In this document: piece after piece, positions 23,949-31,411 of the stretch
How positions within the stretch are numbered: the stretch's first letter is position 1
Layout: every line of letters begins with the position of its first letter
DNA from: Streptomyces nymphaeiformis
GTDB taxonomy: Bacteria; Actinomycetota; Actinomycetes; Streptomycetales; Streptomycetaceae
Length of the DNA: 64,000 bases
Direction of reading: 5' to 3'
Assembly (NCBI RefSeq): GCF_014203895.1
Contig: NZ_JACHJY010000008.1
Span: forward strand, 310,001-374,000
Position numbers and translations under genes: made by a program
Notes under the pieces: generated by a model
The model's input: only the letters and a program-made list of their open reading frames with translations
The model's database searches: none
What the model was told of the DNA's origin: nothing

Positions 23949-24881
23949 GTGAGTGACACACACCTGGGCGGGGCGGTCGCGACGAGCGCGCCTCCGCCCG
24001 CGGTCCACGAGGGCCTGGACCCGGCCGCCCTCGCCGCGAAGCACGGCCTCGCCGTCAGCGGCGCCCGGCCCGGCCTGTTCGAGTACGTCCGCGATCTGTG
24101 GAGCCGTCGCCACTTCATCCTGGCCTTCTCCTCCGCGAAGCTGGCCTCCCAGTACAGCCAGGCGAAGCTGGGCCAGGTGTGGCAGGTGGCGACCCCCCTG
24201 CTGAACGCCCTGGTCTACTACCTGATCTTCGGCCTCATCCTGGGCGCCGGACGCGGGATGTCCGAGAACGTCTACATCCCGTTCCTCGTCACGGGCATCT
24301 TCGTGTTCACCTTCACCCAGAACTCGGTCATGGCCGGTGTGCGGGCGATCTCGGGCAACCTGGGCCTCGTCCGGGCCCTGCACTTCCCGCGCGCCACCCT
24401 CCCGATCTCCTTCTCGCTCCAGCAGCTCCAGCAGCTGCTGTACTCGATGATCGTGCTCGTGGCGGTCGCGCTCTTCTTCGGCAGCTACCCCTCCCTCCGG
24501 TGGCTGCTCCTGATCCCCGCGCTGCTCCTGCAGTTCGTGTTCAACACGGGCCTCTCGATGATCGTGGCCAGGATGGGCGCCAAGACGCCCGACCTCGCCC
24601 AGCTGATGCCCTTCATCATGCGCACCTGGATGTACGCCTCGGGCGTCATGTTCTCGATCTCCGCGATGCTGGCCGACAAGCCCGCGTGGATCGCCAAGGT
24701 CCTCATGTACAACCCGGCGGCCGTCTACATGGACCTCATCCGCTACTCCCTCATCGAGGGTTACGGCGCGGGGAACCTGCCGCCGCACGTCTGGATCACC
24801 GCCCTCGGCTGGGCGCTGGTCTTCGGCATCGGCGGTTTCGTCTACTTCTGGAAGGCCGAGGAGGTGTACGGCCGTGGCTGA
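23949..24881 (+). CDS. ABC-2 type polysaccharide/teichoic acid exporter permease (TagG/Wzm-like)
   Basis: This 310-residue permease has about six membrane helices between residues 80 and 300 and an amphipathic N-terminus (FEYVRDLWSRRHFILAFS) typical of the Wzm/TagG interface helix. SQAKLGQVWQVATPLLNALVYY is the standard first-helix region. Together with the following ATPase it should flip or export a lipid-linked polymer. Start is uncertain: GTG 23949 is favoured, but GTG 23904 in frame adds 15 residues; neither has a strong Shine-Dalgarno. Its stop overlaps the ATPase gene. Confidence 0.87.
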   Translation: MSDTHLGGAVATSAPPPAVHEGLDPAALAAKHGLAVSGARPGLFEYVRDLWSRRHFILAFSSAKLASQYSQAKLGQVWQVATPLLNALVYYLIFGLILGAGRGMSENVYIPFLVTGIFVFTFTQNSVMAGVRAISGNLGLVRALHFPRATLPISFSLQQLQQLLYSMIVLVAVALFFGSYPSLRWLLLIPALLLQFVFNTGLSMIVARMGAKTPDLAQLMPFIMRTWMYASGVMFSISAMLADKPAWIAKVLMYNPAAVYMDLIRYSLIEGYGAGNLPPHVWITALGWALVFGIGGFVYFWKAEEVYGRG

Positions 24882-25659
24882 CACGAACCAGGGCAACATC
24901 CCCACCGTCATCTGCGACGACGTCCACATCGTCTACCGGGTCCACACCGGAGGCGGAGGCAAGGGCAGCGCCACCGCGGCGCTCAGCCGGATCGTCGGCC
25001 GCGGCAAGGCCGAGGTCACCCGGGGCGTCCGCAAGGTCCACGCCGTCCGCGGCGTCACCTTCACCGCGTACAAGGGCGAGGCCATCGGCCTCATCGGCAC
25101 CAACGGCTCCGGCAAGTCCACGCTGCTGCGCGCCATCGCCGGTCTGCTCCCCACCGAGAGCGGCAAGGTCTACACCGACGGGCAGCCCTCGCTCCTGGGC
25201 GTCAACGCCGCCCTCATGAACGACCTCACCGGCGAGCGCAACGTGATCCTCGGCGGCCTCGCCATGGGCATGAGCCGCGAGGAGGTGCGCTCCCGCTACG
25301 AGGACATCGTCGACTTCTCCGGGATCAACGAGAAGGGCGACTTCATCAGCCTTCCCATGCGGACGTACTCCTCCGGCATGGGCGCCCGGCTCCGGTTCGC
25401 CATCGCGGCGGCCAAGAACCACGACGTCCTCCTCATCGACGAGGCGCTCGCGACCGGTGACCGCAAGTTCCAGATCCGCTCCGAGGAGCGCATCCGCGAG
25501 CTCCGCAAGGAGGCCGGCACGGTCTTCCTGGTGAGCCACAGCAACAAGTCCATCCGGGACACCTGCGACCGGGTGCTCTGGCTGGAGAAGGGGCAGCTCC
25601 TGATGGACGGCCCCACGGACGAGGTGCTCAAGGCCTACGAGCGCGAGACCGCGCGCTGA
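24874..25659 (+). CDS. ABC-2 exporter ATP-binding protein (TagH/Wzt-like)
   Basis: This 261-residue ATPase carries Walker A GTNGSGKST (about residue 75), an unusual signature YSSGM (about 167) and Walker B LLIDEA (about 187), then H-loop VSHS. The YSSGM signature and the N-terminal DVHIVYRVH are characteristic of O-antigen/teichoic-acid exporter ATPases. It lacks a C-terminal carbohydrate-binding extension, so chain-end recognition is not built in. GTG 24874 overlaps the permease stop. A good terminator follows, closing the envelope operon. Confidence 0.9.
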   Translation: MADTNQGNIPTVICDDVHIVYRVHTGGGGKGSATAALSRIVGRGKAEVTRGVRKVHAVRGVTFTAYKGEAIGLIGTNGSGKSTLLRAIAGLLPTESGKVYTDGQPSLLGVNAALMNDLTGERNVILGGLAMGMSREEVRSRYEDIVDFSGINEKGDFISLPMRTYSSGMGARLRFAIAAAKNHDVLLIDEALATGDRKFQIRSEERIRELRKEAGTVFLVSHSNKSIRDTCDRVLWLEKGQLLMDGPTDEVLKAYERETAR

Positions 25660-25669
25660 CGCCCCCTCC

Positions 25670-25710
25670 AAGAACCCCTGCCGGAAATCCGGTAGGGGTT
25701 CTTCCGTTTT
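25670..25710 (+). terminator. intrinsic terminator with T-tract
   Basis: A 15-bp stem (25670-25684 with 25689-25703, one G-T type mismatch) with an AAAT loop is followed by CCGTTTT. This is the clearest classical terminator in the window and marks the end of the exporter operon. Confidence 0.9.
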
Positions 25711-25770
25711 CCGCGCGTCGCGCCCCCCACCCGTAATGTTCATGCGGTTAACTTCGGGCAGGATGAGCCC

Positions 25771-26418
25771 ATGGCGGCGACCTCGGCGGGAAAGACCTAC
25801 CACCACGGCGACCTGCGCAACGCGCTGATCTGCGCGGCCGTAGACCTCGCCACCGCCGGCGGCCCCGAGCGGGTCGTCCTGCGCGAGGCGGCCCGCCGGG
25901 TCGGCGTCTCGCCCACCGCCGCCTACCGGCACTTCGAGGGGCGCGGCGAACTCCTCCGCACCGTCCGGAACCACGCCCGGCGGGAGCTCGCCGCCTCCAT
26001 GGAGCGGGCGGCCGCCCGCGAGCCCGGCGCCGACGACCCCGTCCTCGCGGCCGAGCGCCGGGTCGCCGCCCTCTGCCGCGGATACGTCGGCTTCGCCGTG
26101 GAGCAGCCCGGCCTCTACCGGGCCGCGTTCTGCGCGGCCCACCCCGCCGCCGCGGGCGAACCCGAGCCCGGCCGCGCGACCGCCGAGCCCGAGATCCGCG
26201 CGTTCACCCTGCTCAGGGAGGCGCTCGAAGCGCTCGCCCGGCTCGGCGCCGGACGCCCCGGCGCCCGACCCGCCACCGGTGCCGCCGCGTGGTCGGCCGT
26301 GCACGGACTGTCACTCCTCCTGGCCGACGGGCCCCTTCGCCGGCTCTCGGCGCACGGCAGGAGCGTCGTCGTCGACGCGACCCTCGCCATGGTGGTCTCC
26401 GGAACGACCACCGTCTGA
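25771..26418 (+). CDS. TetR family transcriptional regulator
   Basis: This 215-residue protein starts YHHGDLRNALICAAVDL, a common TetR/AcrR N-terminal signature. The helix-turn-helix is LREAARRVGVSPTAAYRHF (about residues 45-63), and a C-terminal ligand domain of the WHG type follows. It lies on the same strand directly upstream of the hopanoid operon, separated by about 245 bases, and downstream of the exporter terminator. It could control hopanoid synthesis or itself. No matching operator is evident in either flank. Confidence 0.85.
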   Translation: MAATSAGKTYHHGDLRNALICAAVDLATAGGPERVVLREAARRVGVSPTAAYRHFEGRGELLRTVRNHARRELAASMERAAAREPGADDPVLAAERRVAALCRGYVGFAVEQPGLYRAAFCAAHPAAAGEPEPGRATAEPEIRAFTLLREALEALARLGAGRPGARPATGAAAWSAVHGLSLLLADGPLRRLSAHGRSVVVDATLAMVVSGTTTV

Positions 26419-26662
26419 GCCCGAACTCCCTTGCGGTACCGGCGGGTTGGTGCCACGTACGAGGGGGTGGAGCGACGCCCGCCACCCCGGAATGGCGAAG
26501 GTCGTCGTACAACGTAAGCTGGACCGGTCTGTTTCGCGGCAAGTAGGGCGATACCCCGCGGCCATCGGGCCCCGCAGGTGGCGGCCCTACGGGCAGGGGT
26601 CGGCGGCGTGTCCGAAATAGGATGGATTGGATCGGCAGTGTAGAACGGGAGTCGTGACGGCC

Positions 26663-26725
26663 ATGACGCAGAATCTCCAGCTCCACGAGGGTGTCGCCGT
26701 CCCTCCGTCAGGAAGCGCCCAGTGA
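26663..26725 (+). CDS. 20-aa leader ORF coupled to hpnC
   Basis: ATG 26663 opens an ORF that ends with a TGA at 26723-26725, overlapping the hpnC GTG at 26722 (GTGA). An in-frame GTG at 26654 has GGGAG close upstream. The peptide begins MTQNLQLHEG. The hpnC Shine-Dalgarno (AGGAAG, 26710-26715) lies inside it, so translation of the leader could unmask or couple hpnC. It may alternatively be an accidental overlap. Confidence 0.4.
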   Translation: MTQNLQLHEGVAVPPSGSAQ

Positions 26726-27633
26726 CGGAGACCCGGCAGGCGCGCACCGACGCCGCCTCGCGCGCCACACTCGGCAAGGCCGCGGACGAGAACTTCCCCG
26801 TGGCCCCCTTCTTCCTGCCCCGCGCCTGGCGCGACGACCTCATGGCCGTCTACGGCTTCGCCCGGCTCGTCGACGACATCGGCGACGGCGACCTCGCCCC
26901 CGGCGGCGCCGACGCCCGCCACCTCGGCGTCGGCCCCGAGGCCGAGGACGACCGGGTCGCGCTCCTCGACGCCCTGGAGGCCGACCTCCACCGGGTCTTC
27001 GACGCCACCCCGCAGCACCCGCTGCTGCGCGCCCTCCAGCCGACCGTCCGGCGCCGCGGGCTCACCCCCGGGCCCTTCGTCGGCCTGATCGCGGCCAACC
27101 GGCAGGACCAGCTGGTCCGCCGCTACGAGACGTACGACGACCTCCTCGCGTACTGCGAGCTCTCCGCCAACACCGTCGGCCGGCTCGTCCTCGCGATCAG
27201 CGGCACCGACACCCCCGAGCGGATCCGGCGCTCCGACGAGATCTGCACCGCCCTCCAGATCGTCGAACACCTCCAGGACGTCGCCGAGGACCTCGCCCGC
27301 GACCGGATCTACCTGCCCGCCGAGGACCTCAAGCGCTTCCACGTCACCGAGCGCGACCTCGCCGCGCCCACCGCCGGAGCCTCCGTCCGGGCCCTGATCG
27401 CCTTCGAGGCCGAGCGGGCCCGCGAGCTCCTCCACGCGGGCGCCCCCCTCGTCGCCAGCGTCCACGGACGGTTCCGCGTCCTCCTCGCCGGCTTCACCGC
27501 CGGGGGACTCGCGGCGCTCGACGCGATCGCCGACGCCCGGTACGACGTGCTGTCCGGCCCACCGAAGGCCACCAAGCCGAGCCTGATGCGCCAGGCGGGA
27601 GCGGTTCTGCTCCGGGCGCGGAGAGAGGGGTGA
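26722..27633 (+). CDS. hpnC: squalene synthase HpnC
   Basis: This 303-residue protein is a squalene/phytoene-synthase-fold enzyme. The first Asp motif is LVDDIGDGD (about residue 49) and the second is LQDVAEDLARDR (about residue 190), with YLPAEDLKRF after it. In the HpnCDE route, HpnC converts presqualene diphosphate to hydroxysqualene, following HpnD. GTG 26722 has AGGAAG six bases upstream and overlaps a 20-codon leader ORF. Its stop overlaps hpnD. It is the first enzyme gene of the hopanoid operon. Confidence 0.92.
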   Translation: MTETRQARTDAASRATLGKAADENFPVAPFFLPRAWRDDLMAVYGFARLVDDIGDGDLAPGGADARHLGVGPEAEDDRVALLDALEADLHRVFDATPQHPLLRALQPTVRRRGLTPGPFVGLIAANRQDQLVRRYETYDDLLAYCELSANTVGRLVLAISGTDTPERIRRSDEICTALQIVEHLQDVAEDLARDRIYLPAEDLKRFHVTERDLAAPTAGASVRALIAFEAERARELLHAGAPLVASVHGRFRVLLAGFTAGGLAALDAIADARYDVLSGPPKATKPSLMRQAGAVLLRARREG

Positions 27634-28580
27634 GCACGACCGTGGAGGCACAGCACCAGCCGTCCGCACCGGTCCAGGCCGCCTACAGCTACTGCGAGGC
27701 GGTCACCGGACAGCAGGCCCGCAACTTCGCCTACGGCATCCGGCTGCTCCCGGCCGAGAAGCGGCAGGCGATGTCCGCGCTGTACGCCTTCTCGCGACGC
27801 GTCGACGACATCGGCGACGGCACGCTCGCGCCCGAGGAGAAGCGCCACCGGCTCGAAGCCACCCGCGACGTCCTCGACCGCATCCGCAAGGGCCTCGTCG
27901 AGGAGGACGACACCGACCCCGTCGCCGTCGCCCTCGCCGACTCCGCCCGCCGCTTCCCGATCCCGCTCGACGGCCTCGACGAGCTCATCGACGGCGTCCT
28001 CATGGACGTGCGCGGCGCGACCTACGAGACCTGGGACGACCTCAAGGTCTACTGCCGCTGCGTCGCCGGCGCGATCGGCCGGCTCTCCCTCGGCGTCTTC
28101 GGCACCCAGCCCGGCGCCCAGGGCGCCGACCGCGCGCCCGAGTACGCCGACACCCTGGGCCTCGCGCTCCAACTCACCAACATCCTCAGGGACGTGCGCG
28201 AGGACGCCGGGAACGGGCGCACCTACCTGCCCGCCGACGACCTCGCCAAGTTCGGCTGCGGAGACGGCTTCCGCAGCGGGACGCCCGCCCCCGGCGCCGA
28301 CTTCGCCGGGCTCGTCCACTTCGAAGTGCGGCGCGCCCGCGCCCTGTTCGCCGAGGGCTACCGGCTCCTGCCCATGCTCGACCGGCGCAGCGGCGCCTGC
28401 GTCGCCGCGATGGCCGGCATCTACCGGCGCCTCCTCGACCGGATCGAGCGCGACCCCGAGGCCGTCCTGCGCGGCCGCGTCTCGCTCCCGGGCCGCGAGA
28501 AGGCGTACGTCGCGGTGCGCGGGCTCTCCGGCCTCGACACCCGCCACATCGCCCGGCGCACCGTCAGGAGGCGCGCCTGA
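27630..28580 (+). CDS. hpnD: presqualene diphosphate synthase HpnD
   Basis: This 316-residue paralogue of hpnC has RRVDDIGDG (about residue 57) and LRDVREDAGNGR (about residue 185), the two Asp-rich motifs that hold the diphosphate magnesium ions. It condenses two farnesyl diphosphates to presqualene diphosphate. GTG 27630 overlaps the hpnC stop, with GAGAGAGG directly upstream. The longer open frame to the left is not used, as it would cross hpnC. Its TGA shares a base with the next small ORF (TGATG). Confidence 0.93.
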   Translation: MSTTVEAQHQPSAPVQAAYSYCEAVTGQQARNFAYGIRLLPAEKRQAMSALYAFSRRVDDIGDGTLAPEEKRHRLEATRDVLDRIRKGLVEEDDTDPVAVALADSARRFPIPLDGLDELIDGVLMDVRGATYETWDDLKVYCRCVAGAIGRLSLGVFGTQPGAQGADRAPEYADTLGLALQLTNILRDVREDAGNGRTYLPADDLAKFGCGDGFRSGTPAPGADFAGLVHFEVRRARALFAEGYRLLPMLDRRSGACVAAMAGIYRRLLDRIERDPEAVLRGRVSLPGREKAYVAVRGLSGLDTRHIARRTVRRRA

Positions 28581-28681
28581 TGGGCCCGTCCTCCCGGCGG
28601 GCAACCCCGGACGCCGCTCCGGCGTCCCTGCCCGAGGCACCCCCGAACCCGACCGCGACGACCCGAACGGAGGCGGCGTGA
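28580..28681 (+). CDS. 33-aa coupled small ORF between hpnD and hpnE
   Basis: The ATG at 28580 overlaps the hpnD stop (TGATG) and its own TGA overlaps the hpnE start (GTGA), so it exactly bridges the two genes. GGAGG upstream (within the hpnD end) can serve it. The product is Pro/Ala/Thr rich and begins MGPSSRR, with no recognised domain. It may be a genuine short protein or merely a coupling device. Short hypothetical genes at this position exist in other Streptomyces hopanoid clusters as far as I recall, which I cannot verify here. Confidence 0.5.
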   Translation: MGPSSRRATPDAAPASLPEAPPNPTATTRTEAA

Positions 28682-30207
28682 ACCACGAAGGAACCGAGCG
28701 GGACACCCCGCCGGGCACACCGGCCACCGGGACCGGGCCCGTCTCCGGCACGGGTGCGGGTGCGTCGGTCACCAGCACCGGGACCGGCGGCGGGCGGCAG
28801 CCCCGTGCCGTCGTCGTCGGCGGCGGGCTCGCCGGGATCACGACCGCGCTCCAGCTCGCCGAGAGCGGCGTGCGCGTCACCCTGCTCGAAGGCCGGCCCC
28901 GGCTCGGCGGGCTCGCCTTCTCCTTCCGGCGGGGCGACCTGACCGTCGACAACGGCCAGCACGTCTACCTGCGCTGCTGCACCGCCTACCGCTGGTTCCT
29001 CGACCGGGTCGACGGCGCCCGGCTCGCCCCCCTCCAGGACCGCCTCGACGTCCCCGTCCTCGACGTCGCGCACCCCCGCGGCCCCCGGCTCGGCCGGATC
29101 CGCCGCGACGGCCTCCCCGTACCGCTGCACCTCGCGCGCAGCCTCGCCACGTACCCGCACCTCTCGCTCGCCGAGCGCGCCTCCGTCGGACGGGCCGCGC
29201 TCGCCCTGAAGAAGCTCGACCCCGCCGACCCGGCGCTCGACGGCATCGACTTCGCCACCTGGCTCGGCCGGCACGGGCAGTCCCCGCGGACCGTCGAGGC
29301 CCTCTGGGACCTCGTCGGCATCCCCACCCTCAACGCCCCTGCCCCGCAGGCCTCCATGGGGCTCGCCGCGATGGTCTTCAAGACCGGGCTGCTCTCCGAG
29401 CCCGGCGCCGCCGACATCGGCTGGGCCCACGTCCCGCTCGGCGAACTCCACGACACCCGGGCCGCGAAGGAGCTCGACGCCCTCGGCGTCCGCACCCTGC
29501 TGCGCACCAAGGCCGAGCGGATCTCCCGTACCGAAGACGGGCGTTGGGCCGTCGACGTACCGGGAGAGCGGATCGACGCCGACGCCGTCGTCCTCGCCGT
29601 CCCGCAGCACGAGACCCACGGCCTGCTGCCCGAGGGCGCCCTCGACGACCCCGACCGGCTCCTCGACATCGACACCGCCCCCATCCTCAACCTGCACGTC
29701 GTCTATGACCGCAAGGTGCTGAAGCGGCCCTTCTTCACCGCGCTCGGCTCCCCGGTGCAGTGGGTCTTCGACCGCACCGACTCCTCCGGACTACTGAGGG
29801 GCGGGCCCGAAGGGCCCTCGGACAAGGGTGGTGGGCGACGGGTGGGACAGTACCTCGCCGTCTCCCAGTCCGCCGCCCAGGACGAGATCGACGAACCCGT
29901 CGCCGCCCTGCGCGAGAAGTACCTCCCCGAGCTGGAGCGGCTCCTGCCCGCCGCCCGCGGCGCCGGGGTCCGCGACTTCTTCGTCACCAGGGAGCGGACG
30001 GCCACGTTCGCCCCCACCCCGGGCGTCGGCCGGCTCAGGCCCGGCGCCCGCACCAGGGCCCCGGGTCTGTACCTGGCCGGGGCCTGGACCGCCACCGGCT
30101 GGCCCGCGACCATGGAGGGTGCCGTCCGCAGCGGATTCAGCGCCGCGGGCGCCGCGCTCTCCGCCCTCGGCCGCCGCCATGACCATCCGCTACAGGAGGC
30201 GGTATGA
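28678..30207 (+). CDS. hpnE: squalene-producing FAD oxidoreductase HpnE
   Basis: This 509-residue amine-oxidase-fold flavoprotein has VVVGGGLAGITTALQLAESG (residues about 45-64) for FAD binding, LEGRPRLGG after it, and the C-terminal LYLAGAWTATGWPATMEGAVRSG that closes the FAD site. HpnE reduces hydroxysqualene to squalene. An N-terminal Gly/Thr-rich extension of about 40 residues is unusual for the family and looks disordered. GTG 28678 is coupled to the preceding small ORF, and its stop overlaps the polyprenyl synthase start. Confidence 0.92.
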   Translation: MNHEGTERDTPPGTPATGTGPVSGTGAGASVTSTGTGGGRQPRAVVVGGGLAGITTALQLAESGVRVTLLEGRPRLGGLAFSFRRGDLTVDNGQHVYLRCCTAYRWFLDRVDGARLAPLQDRLDVPVLDVAHPRGPRLGRIRRDGLPVPLHLARSLATYPHLSLAERASVGRAALALKKLDPADPALDGIDFATWLGRHGQSPRTVEALWDLVGIPTLNAPAPQASMGLAAMVFKTGLLSEPGAADIGWAHVPLGELHDTRAAKELDALGVRTLLRTKAERISRTEDGRWAVDVPGERIDADAVVLAVPQHETHGLLPEGALDDPDRLLDIDTAPILNLHVVYDRKVLKRPFFTALGSPVQWVFDRTDSSGLLRGGPEGPSDKGGGRRVGQYLAVSQSAAQDEIDEPVAALREKYLPELERLLPAARGAGVRDFFVTRERTATFAPTPGVGRLRPGARTRAPGLYLAGAWTATGWPATMEGAVRSGFSAAGAALSALGRRHDHPLQEAV

Positions 30208-31304
30208 GTGTGAGTACCGGAACAAGAGGAGAGACCGTGCCGACAGTGCAGCCGGGACATCCGGCCGTCGACACCGCGGACGTGTCCGCACTGCTGGAGC
30301 GGGGGCGGACCCTGTCCACCCCCGTACTGCGGGCGGCCGTCGACCGCCTCGCGCCGCCCATGGACACCGTGGCCGCCTACCACTTCGGCTGGATCGACGC
30401 CCACGGCAACCCGACGGACGCCGACAGCGGCAAGGCCGTCCGCCCGGCGCTCGCCCTGCTGTCGGCCGAGGCCGCGGGCGTCGGGCCCGAGGTCGGGATC
30501 CCCGGCGCCGTCGCCGTGGAGCTCGTGCACAACTTCTCGCTGCTCCACGACGACCTGATGGACGGCGACGAGCAGCGCCGCCACCGCGACACGGTGTGGA
30601 AGGTGCACGGGCCCGCACAGGCGATCCTCGTCGGCGACGCCCTGTTCGCGCTGGCCAACGAGATCCTCCTGGAGCTCGGCACCGTCGAGGCCGGCCGCGC
30701 CACCCGCCGGCTGACCACGGCCAGCCGCAAGCTCATCGACGGGCAGGCCCAGGACATCTCCTACGAGCACCGGGAGCGGGTCACCGTCGAGGAGTGCCTG
30801 GAGATGGAGGGCAACAAGACGGGCGCCCTGCTCGCCTGCGCCGTCTCCATCGGCGCCGTCCTCGGCGGCGCCGACGACCGCACCGCCGACAAGCTGGAGG
30901 AGTACGGCTACCACCTCGGCCTCGCCTTCCAGGCCGTGGACGACCTGCTCGGCATCTGGGGCGACCCGGAGGCCACTGGCAAGCAGACCTGGAGCGACCT
31001 GCGCCAGCGCAAGAAGTCCCTCCCGGTCGTCGCCGCCCTCGCCGCGGGCGGACCGGCCTCCGAGCGGCTCCAGCGACTCCTCGCCGAGGACGCCAAGTCC
31101 AGCGAGTTCGCCTCCTTCACGGAGGACGACTTCGCCTACCGGGCCTCCCTCATCGAGGAGGCCGGAGGACGCGAGTGGACCTCCCAGGAGGCCCGCCGCC
31201 AGCACGCCGTCGCGATCGAGGCCCTGAACGAGGTGGACATGCCCGCCCGTGTGCGGGCGCAGCTCACCGCACTGGCCGATTTCGTGGTCGTACGGAAGAG
31301 ATGA
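30204..31304 (+). CDS. polyprenyl (farnesyl) diphosphate synthase
   Basis: This 366-residue all-helical synthase carries the first Asp-rich motif LLHDDLMDGD (about residue 115) and a second motif DDLLGIWGD (about residue 237), where the last Asp of the classical DDxxD is Gly. GNKTG and KKSLPV are the expected flanks. In this operon it should provide farnesyl diphosphate for HpnD. Product length cannot be read safely. It overlaps hpnE (ATGA) and is followed by 107 bases before shc. Confidence 0.9.
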   Translation: MSVSTGTRGETVPTVQPGHPAVDTADVSALLERGRTLSTPVLRAAVDRLAPPMDTVAAYHFGWIDAHGNPTDADSGKAVRPALALLSAEAAGVGPEVGIPGAVAVELVHNFSLLHDDLMDGDEQRRHRDTVWKVHGPAQAILVGDALFALANEILLELGTVEAGRATRRLTTASRKLIDGQAQDISYEHRERVTVEECLEMEGNKTGALLACAVSIGAVLGGADDRTADKLEEYGYHLGLAFQAVDDLLGIWGDPEATGKQTWSDLRQRKKSLPVVAALAAGGPASERLQRLLAEDAKSSEFASFTEDDFAYRASLIEEAGGREWTSQEARRQHAVAIEALNEVDMPARVRAQLTALADFVVVRKR

Positions 31305-31411
31305 TCACCATCACCCTGATATGAGTTCGCGGTCGCCGGCCGGTGCCACCCGGCGCCGGCCGACGGCAGACCCGCAGGAGCAGAAGGAACCGACTGCACG
31401 AAGGGGAAGCC

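Noticed and set aside
30204..31304. Loss of function in polyprenyl synthase because the second Asp motif is DDLLG
   Set aside because: The change of the last Asp is, to my knowledge, shared by the counterpart in S. coelicolor hopanoid operons, and the remaining motifs are intact, so it is probably active.
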